Below, piece after piece: positions 1 to 8,707 of a DNA stretch of 64,000 nucleotides (position 1 is the stretch's first letter; each line of letters starts with the position of its first letter). Position numbers and translations under genes: made by a program. Source of the DNA: Sediminicola sp035798135 (lineage in GTDB: Bacteria > Bacteroidota > Bacteroidia > Flavobacteriales > Flavobacteriaceae); contig JAPFBR010000002.1 of assembly GCA_035798135.1 (NCBI GenBank), positions 62,001-126,000 of the forward strand, read 5' to 3'. The notes below the pieces were generated by a model, which was not told where the DNA came from, searched no databases, and was given only the letters and a program-made list of their open reading frames with translations.

Positions 1-471
1 AATCCCAATCCAACAGCGGAAGAACTGGCACAGATCACCATTTTATCCGCGGAGACAAGTTTGGCATTTGGAATAGAACCAAAAGTGGCCATGCTCTCTT
101 ATTCCTCTGGCACCTCAGGAATAGGGGAGGATGTGGATAAGGTAAGGCGGGCAACAGAACTGGTAAAAAAAATGAACCCGGATCTAAAAATAGAAGGCCC
201 TATCCAATACGATGCAGCCGTGGACAGTAAAGTTGGAAAAACCAAGTTGCCAGATTCAGAGGTAGCGGGTCAGGCAAGTGTATTTATTTTTCCCGATTTA
301 AATACGGGGAACAATACCTATAAGGCAGTACAAAGGGAAACCGGTGCCTTGGCTATTGGACCCGTTTTACAGGGGTTGAATAAGCCGGTAAACGATTTGA
401 GCCGTGGTTGTACCGTAAATGACATTTTTAATACCGTAGTGATCACTGCCATCCAAGCGCAGGGCATATAA
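1..471 (+). CDS. pta: Phosphate acetyltransferase, C-terminal part (cut by window start)
   Basis: The reading frame is open from base 1, so this is the 3' end of a longer gene. The 156 visible residues match the PTA_PTB catalytic domain: the segments MLSYSSGTSGIGEDVDKVR, IEGPIQYDAAVD and FPDLNTGNNTYKAVQR are typical of Pta. The enzyme converts acetyl-CoA and phosphate to acetyl phosphate in the cytoplasm. It ends 12 nt before ackA, so the two form the standard pta-ackA operon for acetate overflow and substrate-level ATP formation. The N-terminal regulatory domain and promoter lie outside the window. Confidence 0.95.
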   Translation, partial: NPNPTAEELAQITILSAETSLAFGIEPKVAMLSYSSGTSGIGEDVDKVRRATELVKKMNPDLKIEGPIQYDAAVDSKVGKTKLPDSEVAGQASVFIFPDLNTGNNTYKAVQRETGALAIGPVLQGLNKPVNDLSRGCTVNDIFNTVVITAIQAQGI

Positions 472-483
472 GAAATTAGGAAC

Positions 484-1677
484 ATGAAAATATTGATATT
501 GAATTCCGGAAGCTCCTCAATTAAATACCAACTGATAGACATGCCTTCAGAGGAAGTACTGTGTAAGGGGATAGTGGAAAGAATAGGCTCAAAAGAAGCT
601 ATTTTAGTATATAAAACTGATAAAGTAAGCCTTGAGGAAATCCTGGATATAAAAACGCACAAACAAGGCCTACAGCATATAGCTGCATTATTGGTAGATT
701 TGAAAAAGGGGATTGTAGCCCAAGCCAATGAAATACAAGTCATTGGGCACAGGGTGGTTCACGGCGGAAAGACTTTTTCAGCCCCCACTTTGGTGACTCC
801 TTTTGTAAAAGATAAAATAAAAGAGCTCTTTCCATTAGCCCCGTTGCACAATCCGCATAATTGGGAAGGGTTGGACCTTGCAGAGGAAATTTTTCCGCAA
901 GCGAAACAAGTTGCTGTCTTTGATACGGCCTTTCATCAAACCTTACCTTTAAAGGCCAAAAAATATGCCATCCCCAATCATTTATTTGAAGAGCACGGTA
1001 TCCAGGTCTATGGTTTTCATGGAATAAGCCATCAATATGTTTCCAGAAAAGCGATTGATCATCTTAAGAATCCAAAGTCCAAAATCATTTGCATACACCT
1101 TGGCAATGGCTGTAGCATGACCGCTGTGGTAGATGGTGTAAGTGTGGACCACAGTTTAGGTTTTACTCCGGCAAACGGGCTCATTATGGGTTCTAGGAGT
1201 GGCGACATAGACCATTCCATAATATTTTATTTGGTGGAGACTCTAGGGTACGATCTAAAGGAAGTAAACCATATGTTGCTAAAAGACAGCGGAATGTTGG
1301 GTCTTACTGGTTTTAATGATTTAAGGGATGTTCAGGCTGCTGCGAAAAAAGGGGATAAAGCATCTGATCTGGCTTTAGAAATGAATGCCTACAGAATAAA
1401 AAAATACATTGGGGCCTATACCGCGGCAATGAATGGCTTGGATGCCATTGTTTTTACAGCTGGGGTTGGGGAAAATTCCAGTGAGCTTAGAAAACGGGTG
1501 TGTTCAGGTATGGATTGCTTGGGCATCCGCATGGATGATGAAGCAAATGAAAAGAGACCAGCAGGGATCCATAGGATACATACCTCAGATTCACCGGTCA
1601 AAATATTGGTCGTGCCCACGAACGAGGAGCTGGAAATAGCCAAACAATCCTTTCAATTGGTTTCACTCATTGCCTAA
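484..1677 (+). CDS. ackA: Acetate kinase
   Basis: A 397-residue protein of normal length for acetate kinase, which makes ATP and acetate from acetyl phosphate and ADP. Family motifs appear in order: the N-terminal NSGSSSIKY (about residues 7-15), GHRVVHGG, the catalytic-loop FDTAFHQTLP, GFHGISHQYVS, the phosphate-binding HLGNGCSMTAV, GLIMGSRSGDID, and AGVGENS near residue 325. It follows pta by 12 nt and is probably cotranscribed with it. No residue looks missing. The gene is followed by 221 nt with a CRP/FNR-type promoter for the next gene. Confidence 0.97.
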   Translation: MKILILNSGSSSIKYQLIDMPSEEVLCKGIVERIGSKEAILVYKTDKVSLEEILDIKTHKQGLQHIAALLVDLKKGIVAQANEIQVIGHRVVHGGKTFSAPTLVTPFVKDKIKELFPLAPLHNPHNWEGLDLAEEIFPQAKQVAVFDTAFHQTLPLKAKKYAIPNHLFEEHGIQVYGFHGISHQYVSRKAIDHLKNPKSKIICIHLGNGCSMTAVVDGVSVDHSLGFTPANGLIMGSRSGDIDHSIIFYLVETLGYDLKEVNHMLLKDSGMLGLTGFNDLRDVQAAAKKGDKASDLALEMNAYRIKKYIGAYTAAMNGLDAIVFTAGVGENSSELRKRVCSGMDCLGIRMDDEANEKRPAGIHRIHTSDSPVKILVVPTNEELEIAKQSFQLVSLIA

Positions 1678-1724
1678 TTCTACTTATTTCCCCTATGGCC
1701 CTAAGGTAGTCCCATGTTTTGATA

Positions 1725-1767
1725 TGATTTTTATCATTTTAGAGCCATACTATTTCAAATAGCTTTG
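1725..1767 (+). promoter_or_regulatory. CRP/FNR-type box plus -7 element upstream of the DUF4010 gene
   Basis: The palindrome TGATTTTTATCA at 1725-1736 is followed 23 nt later by TAGCTTTG at 1760-1767, a full match to the Bacteroidota -7 consensus TAnnTTTG. The spacing puts the box at about -41.5, the class II activator position. The predicted transcript starts near 1772, leaving about 126 nt before the next start codon. That leader is longer than at the other copies of this promoter. Confidence 0.55.
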
Positions 1768-1898
1768 ACCTTTAAGGCAAGGGTAATGATTATAGTTGGT
1801 GCTACAGGTATTGTCATATTCACTTAGTCTTCCTTTTCATTGTCCAGACAATTGTTGCAAACAAAGGATTTTGAATTCTATTTTAACTTGGAGAAAAA

Positions 1899-3194
1899 AT
1901 GATTGAGGGTTATATCGTAAATAATGAACATCTACAGCTCACTGAGATGGAATTCTTGTATAGAATGTTGGTTGCTGCAGGAATCGGTTTTGTTTTGGGA
2001 TTGGAACGGGAGTTTTCCAAGCATTCTGAAAAGGAAGAGATTTTTGCAGGAGTCCGTACGTTTACGATTGTTTCTCTTTTTGGTTTTATAGCCGCACTCT
2101 TGAGTTTTATTTTGAATGAATGGGTATTCGCCATAGGGTTCTTCGGGGTTGTTTTTTTGGTAGGCTTGGCCTATTGGATAGAAGCCAATAAAGGGAAGAC
2201 TGGCGGCACCACCGAATTCGCCACCATATTCACCTATTTATTAGGAGGACTCACCTTAATGGGGTATTTAACAGAAAGCCTTGCATTTACGGTTATAGTG
2301 ATTGTTATTTTATCCTTAAAGCTGAAATTAAAAAGCATTATTGGTCAATTGACGCAAGAAGAAATTTATGCTTTTGTCAGATTCGTGGTAATTGCCCTGT
2401 TGATTTTACCATTTTTACCCGATAAGAATTATGGGCTGTTCAATGTAATCAACCCAAGAGAAATAGGGTGGGTTGTGGTATTGACATCAGGAATCGGATT
2501 TGTAGGTTATGTACTAATGAAATTTTTAGGTCCGGATAGGGGAATATTGTTAACAGGTGTATTTGGAGGAATGGTCTCCAGTACCGTGGTGACTTGGACC
2601 TTTTCAAAGAAAAGCAAGGAAACCCCTTCTCTTTCCAGTAATTATGCCATGGGAATATTTGCTGCTGCCACAATGATGATCCTAAGGGTCTTTGTACTGG
2701 TATTTATCTTCAATAAAGCCTTATTGGAAGGACTGATCTTACCATTATCCGTTTTACTGTTAACAGGACTTGGGGTTACTTTTTTCTTTTATAAAAAACG
2801 TACCACCAATGAACAGTTTAATGAGCCCCTATCTATTGGCCAACCTCTAAATATTAGGGATGCCGCTTTTTTTGGGGCATTATATACGGGGATTTTAATT
2901 TTGGTTAGTTATGCCAGTAATGAATATGGCGACAAAGGAATCTATATTTCAAGTGCCATAAGCGCCTTAACAGATATTGACGCAATTACGATCTCCGTCT
3001 CTAAACTGGGAGGTGATACCCTTGCTGTTTTAACAGCGCAGATTGCCATTATACTTGCAACCATATCCAATACGGTCGTAAAAATAGGCTTGGCATTTTG
3101 GAATGGAAGCTCCCTTCTAAAAAAGTACATACTCTTTGGTTATGGGCTTATATTTATTTCTGGCGTTATTGGATTCTTCATCTTAAATAAGTAA
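1899..3194 (+). CDS. MgtC/SapB-DUF4010 family membrane protein
   Basis: A 431-residue, very hydrophobic protein. The N-terminal part (about residues 15-150) has the MgtC/SapB signature: RMLVAAGIGFVLGLERE, then GVRTFTIVSLFGFIAALL. The C-terminal part (about 175-425) resembles DUF4010, with GGMVSSTVVTWTFSKKSKE and SALTDIDAITISVSKL. About a dozen membrane segments are likely. Such proteins are often annotated as putative Mg2+ or divalent-ion related transporters, but the substrate is unknown. An upstream CRP/FNR-type box may place it in the same regulon as the stress genes further on. The family call is firm; the function is not. Confidence 0.85.
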   Translation: MIEGYIVNNEHLQLTEMEFLYRMLVAAGIGFVLGLEREFSKHSEKEEIFAGVRTFTIVSLFGFIAALLSFILNEWVFAIGFFGVVFLVGLAYWIEANKGKTGGTTEFATIFTYLLGGLTLMGYLTESLAFTVIVIVILSLKLKLKSIIGQLTQEEIYAFVRFVVIALLILPFLPDKNYGLFNVINPREIGWVVVLTSGIGFVGYVLMKFLGPDRGILLTGVFGGMVSSTVVTWTFSKKSKETPSLSSNYAMGIFAAATMMILRVFVLVFIFNKALLEGLILPLSVLLLTGLGVTFFFYKKRTTNEQFNEPLSIGQPLNIRDAAFFGALYTGILILVSYASNEYGDKGIYISSAISALTDIDAITISVSKLGGDTLAVLTAQIAIILATISNTVVKIGLAFWNGSSLLKKYILFGYGLIFISGVIGFFILNK

Positions 3195-3226
3195 AACATA
3201 TAACAATTTTAAAAAACAGTTTTGAA

Positions 3227-4002
3227 ATGAATATAGGTCTGGTTCTTTCTGGTGGCGGTGTACGGGGGATTGCGCATATAGGTGCCATTAAGGCTTTACA
3301 AGAAATAGGAATCCAACCTACCCATATTGCAGGCACAAGTGCCGGCGCTATTGTTGGCGCACTATATGCAGAAGGACATTCCTGTGAGGAAATATTGAAA
3401 TTTTTTAAAACTGTGGAATTGTTCTCCTTCAATACCTATGCACTTGGAAAACCTGGGTTTGTAGATTCTGATAAATTATTTGAAATATTTAAAAAATTCA
3501 TTCCCCATGACACTTTTGAAGGCCTCAAAATGAGATTGTTTCTTACAGGAACAAATATTTTGGATGGAACGGCCAAGATATTCAATGAAGGTCCATTGAT
3601 CAAGGCCATTTTGGCCTCGGCAGCCTATCCGGGGGTATTTACCCCGGTAAACGTAAACGGGGAGTATTATGTTGATGGGGGAATTTTGAATAATTTTCCT
3701 GTAGAGGCCATTCAAGACTATTGCGATACCATAATTGGGGTATATGTAAACCCCTTTGAAACAATGAAGTTAAGTGATCTAAACATTCCTATAATGTGAT
3801 GGACAGGGCCCTTCATATTAAAATGAAAGATGGACTTTTATCTAAATTTAAGGCATGTGATTTACTGATCAGCCCCAATAACCTCTCAGGTTATGGTACA
3901 TTCTCCTTCAAAAGTGCAGATATCATTTATGAGTTGGGCTATAAAGCTGCGATGGAAGCAATGCAATCTAAAAAAGGTCTTCTGATCTTAAATAAGGTTT
4001 AA
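3227..4002 (+). pseudogene. Patatin-like phospholipase split by a frame change
   Basis: The first frame (3227-3799, 190 residues) holds the whole catalytic core of a patatin/RssA-type lipid acyl hydrolase: the oxyanion loop SGGGVRGIAH near residue 9, the nucleophile motif GTSAGAIVGAL near 37, and the aspartate motif DGGILNNFPVEA near 150. It stops at TGA (3797-3799). The rest of the family fold continues in another frame from 3796 to 4002 (68 residues, GTG-ATG start, ending GLLILNKV). The join ATGTGATGG fits either a 1-nt indel or stop-restart coupling on TGATG. No slippery heptamer is visible. The N-terminal piece could still be active. Confidence 0.75.
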
Positions 4003-4038
4003 GGCTGTGCTTTAGAAATAGTGATTTGTAGGAAAGGG

Positions 4039-4692
4039 CTATAATTTTAATCCGAAGGATAGGTCTCCGGCGTCCCCTAAACCAGGAATAATGTACCCAT
4101 AGTCATTGAGTTCATCATCAATGGCAGCTATCCATAAATGTGTGTTTTCAGGAAAGATGCTTTTGGCATTGTCAACTCCTTGCTTAGATCCAATTACCGA
4201 TACAATGTGTATTTGTTTGGGCATTCCATGACCCTGCATAGCTTTGTAGGTATTCTCCAAGGTTTTACCTGTAGCTAGCATGGGATCTATAATGACCAAG
4301 GTCTTGTCTGTTAATGTAGGGGATGCCAAATATTTTACAATTACTTCAAATACCTCGCCTCCATTCAAATGTTTACGATAAGCTGAAATAAATGCATTTT
4401 CGGCGGCATCAAAATAGTTCTGCACACCTTGGTGCAACGGGAGCCCTGCCCTTAATACGGCACAAAGGACAAGATCGTTGCCGGGAAGAGCCATTACTTT
4501 GGATCCTAACGGGGTCTTGATGACCTTATCAATATAGGTTAGGGTCTTACTCATTTCGTATCCCAATATTTCCCCGATACGCTCTATATTCTTTCTAAAC
4601 CGCATTGAATCCTTTTGCATATCCTTATCCCTTAATTCCGCAATGAACTGGTTCAAAATGGAATTGTTTTCGCCTAAATTATGGATGGTCAT
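4039..4692 (-). CDS. upp: Uracil phosphoribosyltransferase
   Basis: A 217-residue protein of normal Upp length. It makes UMP from uracil and PRPP in pyrimidine salvage. The PRPP-binding motif LVIIDPMLATGKTLENT lies around residues 132-148, RAGLPL near 87-92, and the C-terminal uracil-binding region reads GYIIPGLGDAGD. It is transcribed on its own: 138 nt separate it from the next gene upstream on the same strand. Its neighbours deoD and deoC are also nucleoside-salvage genes, so the functional context agrees. Confidence 0.96.
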   Translation of the reverse strand: MTIHNLGENNSILNQFIAELRDKDMQKDSMRFRKNIERIGEILGYEMSKTLTYIDKVIKTPLGSKVMALPGNDLVLCAVLRAGLPLHQGVQNYFDAAENAFISAYRKHLNGGEVFEVIVKYLASPTLTDKTLVIIDPMLATGKTLENTYKAMQGHGMPKQIHIVSVIGSKQGVDNAKSIFPENTHLWIAAIDDELNDYGYIIPGLGDAGDLSFGLKL

Positions 4693-4830
4693 GCTTTAAT
4701 ATATTTAATTTAAAAGTACAATTTTCAATCAAGTTTAAGAAATAAGCTACTACTTCTTAACTATGCTATCCCTCTATCTACTTAACGTAGTTCCTGAAAA
4801 GCACCACTTACCTCATATAACAGGTCGGTA

Positions 4831-5133
4831 TCAAAGCAAAGGGATCCCCTGTTTTAAAAAATAGAGTAGAAGTTCATCACCATTTTCATTCTCCCATACT
4901 ATTTTGTCCACCCTAAGATCAAAAGGGGGCCTAGGTTTAATATCGGTGCCTATCTCCATAAATTTGAAACCTTCCATATTCTCCTTGTAGGCCACTATTT
5001 GGGTGATATCTTTCAGTAAGGCTTCCTCAAAAATATGTTGGTAGTTTTCCTTAAGTTCTTTAATTAAATAGCGTATTAATATAATTTCTTTAAAGGTGTA
5101 AAGTATTGATTGATTATAAAACTCCGAGAGCAA
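4831..5133 (-). CDS. Small conserved-looking protein of unknown function
   Basis: An open frame of 100 residues directly after deoD. It overlaps the deoD end by 20 nt if the TTG at 5133 is the start; no ATG exists before residue 53, so the true start is uncertain. The protein is rich in Leu, Ile, Lys and Glu, with the pattern LIRYLIKELKENYQHIFEEALLKDITQIV suggesting two helices, then a C-terminal part with paired strands. No motif points to a function. Position and strand suggest translation from the terB-deoC-deoD transcript. Confidence 0.55.
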   Translation of the reverse strand: MLSEFYNQSILYTFKEIILIRYLIKELKENYQHIFEEALLKDITQIVAYKENMEGFKFMEIGTDIKPRPPFDLRVDKIVWENENGDELLLYFLKQGIPLL

Positions 5134-5812
5134 TTTCTATCATTTGTTGAAAAGAACTCTCCCTTTCCAAGGATGTTGTTCTTTCGCCTGTGACCAAGGA
5201 ATCGGAAATGGTTAAGATGGCCAAGGCTTTTACATTGTACCTGGCAGCAACGGTGTACAGACCTGAAGCTTCCATTTCCACACAGAGAACACCAAACTGG
5301 GCCCATAGTTTATAAGCATCGGGGTCATCTTCATAAAATTCATCCGATGAGAGTACATTACCGGCCTTAATGGGGATTTTATGTTCTTTGGCGAAAGAGG
5401 CTGCCTTCATGAATAGCTCAAAATTGGCGGTGGGGGAATAATCGGCATTGATGAACCTGGAATTATTGATTCCCGATGTGGTAGATGCGGCCATGGCCAA
5501 AACAATATCCCTTATTTTGACATCTTTTTGGTAGGAACCTGCAGAGCCAACACGAATCATATTTTTTACGCCATAATCATTGATCAGCTCATGGTAATAG
5601 ATCATGGCCGACGGAATACCCATCCCGCTTCCCTGTACCGAAACCATTTTGCCCTTATAGGTTCCCGTATAACCGTACATCCCCCTGACTTCATTGTAAC
5701 AGAATGGATTTTCCAAAAAAGTTTCGGCAATCCACTTCGCCCGTAAAGGATCTCCTGGCAGGAGTACAGTTTCGGCAATTTCCCCTTTTTTGGCATCAAT
5801 GTGTGTACTCAT
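5114..5812 (-). CDS. deoD: Purine nucleoside phosphorylase, DeoD type
   Basis: A 232-residue protein, as expected for the hexameric DeoD type. It splits purine (deoxy)nucleosides with phosphate to base and (deoxy)ribose 1-phosphate. Visible motifs are VLLPGDPLRAKWIAE (about 17-31), the phosphate/ribose region VGSAGSY (about 89-95), the nucleoside-binding VEMEASGLY (near 178-186) and TISDSLVTGE, which contains the catalytic Asp. It lies 9 nt after deoC, so the two act in sequence on deoxynucleosides. The start MSTHIDAKKGEIAE matches family N-termini. Confidence 0.95.
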   Translation of the reverse strand: MSTHIDAKKGEIAETVLLPGDPLRAKWIAETFLENPFCYNEVRGMYGYTGTYKGKMVSVQGSGMGIPSAMIYYHELINDYGVKNMIRVGSAGSYQKDVKIRDIVLAMAASTTSGINNSRFINADYSPTANFELFMKAASFAKEHKIPIKAGNVLSSDEFYEDDPDAYKLWAQFGVLCVEMEASGLYTVAARYNVKALAILTISDSLVTGERTTSLERESSFQQMIEIALGVL

Positions 5813-5821
5813 TTGTACTGT

Positions 5822-6466
5822 TTATGAACCTGTTAAGATTTTGATACCTGAAGATGTGCCAATTCGGGAAGCACCTAAATCAATATATTTCAAAGCCATT
5901 TCTGTATTCTTAATACCTCCGGAAGCCTTTATTTTTATTCGATTGCCAACTTTCTTTTGTAAGAGGGCAATATCCTTATAGTTGGCCCCCTCTGGTCCAA
6001 AGCCGGTTGAGGTCTTAACGTAATCGGCATTCCCTTGTATGATTAGCTCACATGCCTTTAATTTTTCTTCTTCGGTTAGGTAACAGGTCTCTATGATAAC
6101 CTTTAAAATGGCGGTACCAATAGCCTGTTTGATTTTTGTGATTTCCTCCAAGACCAACCCATATTTTTTGGATTTCAACCATCCTATATTCAGGACCATA
6201 TCAATTTCATCCGCCCCAGCTAGAATACTATCTTGGGCTTCACATGTTTTTGAATGAGTACTCATGGCCCCAAGTGGGAAACCTATAACAGCTACTAAAG
6301 TAATTGGAGAGCCCATGAGTTCTTTCTTTGCCAAGGGCACATGGCAACCATGAACACAAACTCCGAAAAAATTATACATTTTCGCCTCTGAACATAAATT
6401 GATGATATCTTGATCTGTTGCTGTTGGGTTTAATAGGGTGTGGTCTATATAATTTTCGAGGCGCAT
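5822..6466 (-). CDS. deoC: Deoxyribose-phosphate aldolase
   Basis: A 214-residue class I aldolase that cleaves 2-deoxyribose 5-phosphate to glyceraldehyde 3-phosphate and acetaldehyde. Family segments are YIDHTLLNPTAT at the N-terminus, EIDMVLNIGWLKS, KVIIETCYLTEEEK, and the Schiff-base lysine in DYVKTSTGFGPEGA (near residue 150), followed by KASGGIKN. Its start lies 3 nt after the stop of the TerB-like gene and its stop 9 nt before deoD, so it belongs to one operon with both. Acetaldehyde produced here can feed C2 metabolism. Confidence 0.96.
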   Translation of the reverse strand: MRLENYIDHTLLNPTATDQDIINLCSEAKMYNFFGVCVHGCHVPLAKKELMGSPITLVAVIGFPLGAMSTHSKTCEAQDSILAGADEIDMVLNIGWLKSKKYGLVLEEITKIKQAIGTAILKVIIETCYLTEEEKLKACELIIQGNADYVKTSTGFGPEGANYKDIALLQKKVGNRIKIKASGGIKNTEMALKYIDLGASRIGTSSGIKILTGS

Positions 6467-6469
6467 AGA

Positions 6470-6880
6470 TTATGAGATACTTTTTAGGAACAATTTTAGC
6501 TTTGCCAAGATAATTAATTCCGATTTGTTCTTACCTGCAAAAGACGCCGCTATAGCTTCCGCTGTTTTCCATATAAGGGTGATCATATCTGGATTGATCC
6601 GTTCTTTGTGTTCTTCAAAAAAATCTTTGAATTCATCAAAATAGATTTGACCGTCATTCTCTTCTTCCTGTAACCAATCGAATACAATTTCGATTTGGTA
6701 AGCGGCATCTGTCCCAAATTCATCTTCAATCGTATCTACGTTAAGCCATTTTTCTTTTACTGCCTCTTTTAGCCGTTGTACTTCTATAGGTCTTATGGAT
6801 TTATCGGCCATGGCAACGGCATAAAAAAGCTTCCCTAAATTTTGATACAGTTCATTTCCAATCTTTTGCGAATTCAACAT
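6470..6880 (-). CDS. TerB-like small protein
   Basis: A 136-residue, mostly helical acidic protein. The N-terminal stretch LGKLFYAVAMADKSIRPIE resembles the start of TerB-type domains (metal-binding helical bundles first known from tellurite resistance), where a conserved AxADG-like loop occurs. It is the first gene of the unit terB-deoC-deoD. A CRP/FNR-type box with a matching -7 element lies 60 nt upstream of its start. The domain assignment is a resemblance, and its role beside nucleoside salvage is unknown. Confidence 0.7.
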   Translation of the reverse strand: MLNSQKIGNELYQNLGKLFYAVAMADKSIRPIEVQRLKEAVKEKWLNVDTIEDEFGTDAAYQIEIVFDWLQEEENDGQIYFDEFKDFFEEHKERINPDMITLIWKTAEAIAASFAGKNKSELIILAKLKLFLKSIS

Positions 6881-6903
6881 AACGGTAAAAATTAATATCT
6901 CTT

Positions 6904-6946
6904 CAAAAATAAGGCTCCTACCTTCCTTTTTTTATGATAAATGTCA
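6904..6946 (-). promoter_or_regulatory. CRP/FNR-type box plus -7 element of the terB-deoC-deoD operon
   Basis: The box TGATAAATGTCA (6935-6946) reads on both strands. On the minus strand it is followed after 23 nt by TATTTTTG (6911-6904), a full TAnnTTTG match. The predicted start near 6899 leaves a 19-nt leader before the ATG at 6880. The geometry is identical to that of the USP promoters in this window. Confidence 0.65.
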
Positions 6947-7069
6947 TTTGTCCACCTTCGTAAATATCTGGGATAGATGAACGGAAGTAAATAAAAAACG
7001 GATTGATTCTCTACTTGATTGGTTGGTAAAAAGTGGTTTTTTTGAGGGAGTTACGATAAATCAGAGGTA

Positions 7070-7112
7070 TGACCATGGTCATTTCTATAGAAAATGAACC
7101 ATGCTATATTTA
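7070..7112 (+). promoter_or_regulatory. CRP/FNR-type box plus -7 element of the Mla-type operon
   Basis: A perfect palindrome TGACCATGGTCA (7070-7081) is followed after 23 nt by TATATTTA (7105-7112). The predicted transcript start near 7117 lies upstream of the ATG at 7142 but downstream of the ATG at 7094, so it decides the start codon of the permease gene. Confidence 0.6.
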
Positions 7113-7141
7113 TAAAGATCATAAAACATTTTTACAGGACT

Positions 7142-7924
7142 ATGAAATTGACTACTCAAATAAAAAGTGGGATTCTTAAGTTCTTTGATCAAATAGGGGA
7201 CCTTTCTTTTTTTGCGAGACGATTTTTCAGGGAGTTTTTAAAGCCTCCCTATGAGTTTTCGGAACTATTGCATCAATGCTATAACGTAGGAAATAGGTCT
7301 TTGCCATTAGTGGGTATTACAGGGTTCATCATTGGATTGGTATTGACCTTACAGACCAGGCCCACCCTACAAGAGTTCGGGGCCGTTTCCTGGATGCCCA
7401 ACATGGTCGGAATTTCAATCGTAAGGGAAATTGGTCCTGTGATCGTAGCCCTTATTTGTGCTGGTCGAGTAGCATCGGGAATGGGAGCGGAACTGGGTTC
7501 TATGAGGGTTACGGAACAGATAGACGCCATGGAAGTTTCTGGCACCAATCCTTTTAAATATTTGGTGGTGACCCGAATATTGGCCACCATGCTCATGGTT
7601 CCCCTTTTGGTAATTATAGGGGATACTTTTGCTTTGTATGGGTCCTTTTTGGTGGAAAATGTAAAGGGAGAAGTCTCTTTTGCCCTATATTTTAATAAAG
7701 TTTTTGAATCCGTGGGATTTAGGGACCTGATACCAGCTGTGATCAAATCCTTTTTCTTTGGTTTTGCCATAGGTTTGGTAGGTTGTTACAAGGGATATTA
7801 TTGCAAGAAAGGCACCGTTGGGGTGGGGGTAGCCGCAAATACCGCTGTGGTAATGGCGTCCATGTTGATTTTCATCATCGACTTTGTTGCCGTATTTATC
7901 TCGGATATTTTTTATGAACTCTGA
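7142..7924 (+). CDS. mlaE: MCE-associated lipid ABC transporter permease (MlaE family)
   Basis: A 260-residue integral membrane protein of the MlaE/DUF140 family, the permease of a lipid transporter linking inner and outer membranes. The family hallmark GSMRVTEQIDAMEVSGTNPFKYL lies in the middle (shown by MRVTEQIDAMEVSG), preceded by REIGPVIVALICAGRVASGMGAE. About five or six membrane segments are visible. A longer frame begins at ATG 7094, but the predicted promoter start near 7117 and an AGGA just before 7142 favour this start. The gene overlaps the next ATG by one base (TGATG), so it is translationally coupled to the ATPase. Confidence 0.92.
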   Translation: MKLTTQIKSGILKFFDQIGDLSFFARRFFREFLKPPYEFSELLHQCYNVGNRSLPLVGITGFIIGLVLTLQTRPTLQEFGAVSWMPNMVGISIVREIGPVIVALICAGRVASGMGAELGSMRVTEQIDAMEVSGTNPFKYLVVTRILATMLMVPLLVIIGDTFALYGSFLVENVKGEVSFALYFNKVFESVGFRDLIPAVIKSFFFGFAIGLVGCYKGYYCKKGTVGVGVAANTAVVMASMLIFIIDFVAVFISDIFYEL

Positions 7925-8700
7925 TGCCTATGAAGGATATTACGAACAGTTCAGATGTAAGGGATTTCAAGGAGAAGGTTATAGACATAATGGACCTGAA
8001 AAAAAGTTTTGGCGACAATCATGTGCTTAACGGTTTCAGTATGCAGCTTTATAAAGGTGAAAACCTGGTTATTATGGGTAAAAGCGGCTCTGGAAAATCG
8101 GTTCTGATCAAATGTTTGGTAGGGCTGGAGACAGCAGATAGTGGATCCATCAATATTATGGGCCATGAAGTGACACAACTGGACAGGAACTTGCTGGACC
8201 AGTTAAGGGCTGAAATCGGATTTTTGTTCCAGGGGAGTGCCCTATATGACTCAATGACAGTACGTGAGAATTTGGAATTCCCCCTAAGGCGACATAAAAA
8301 TAGGTTTGAAAAATCTATGGATACAAACACCATAGTTTTGGAAGCCTTGGAAAATGTAGGATTGGCACATACATTGGATATGATGCCCAGCGAGCTTTCG
8401 GGTGGAATGAAACGAAGGATAGCCCTAGCCAGAACATTGATCATACGTCCTAAAATCATTTTATATGATGAACCTACCAGTGGATTGGACCCTATAACCT
8501 CCAAAGAGATTATTGAACTGATGCTTCGGATCCAAAAGAAATTTGAAACCTCCTCCCTGATCATTACCCATGATGTGGACTGTGCCAGGGTAATTGCGGA
8601 TCGAATGATACTTTTGGTAGACGGTATAAATTATGCGGAAGGAAGATATAACGAACTAGTGAAGGCCACCGATCCAAAAATAAAAGCCTTCTTCAAATAA
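7924..8700 (+). CDS. mlaF: MCE-associated ABC transporter ATPase (MlaF family)
   Basis: A 258-residue ATP-binding subunit. Walker A is GKSGSGKSV (about residues 53-61), the ABC signature is LSGGMKRRIALAR (about 157-169) and Walker B with the catalytic Glu is IILYDEPTSGLDP (about 178-190); the switch His follows in IITHDVD. The signature with GGM is typical of the MlaF group. It sits between the permease (1-nt overlap) and the MCE protein (7-nt gap), completing a three-gene transporter that moves phospholipids between envelope membranes using ATP. Confidence 0.93.
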   Translation: MPMKDITNSSDVRDFKEKVIDIMDLKKSFGDNHVLNGFSMQLYKGENLVIMGKSGSGKSVLIKCLVGLETADSGSINIMGHEVTQLDRNLLDQLRAEIGFLFQGSALYDSMTVRENLEFPLRRHKNRFEKSMDTNTIVLEALENVGLAHTLDMMPSELSGGMKRRIALARTLIIRPKIILYDEPTSGLDPITSKEIIELMLRIQKKFETSSLIITHDVDCARVIADRMILLVDGINYAEGRYNELVKATDPKIKAFFK

Positions 8701-8707
8701 CAAAACC

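Noticed and set aside
318..743. A 141-residue open frame on the minus strand across the pta-ackA junction
   Set aside because: It runs across two well-supported genes in the opposite direction and shows no family resemblance.
3780..3810. Programmed ribosomal frameshift in the patatin gene
   Set aside because: No slippery heptamer or following stem-loop is visible; an indel or stop-restart is more likely.
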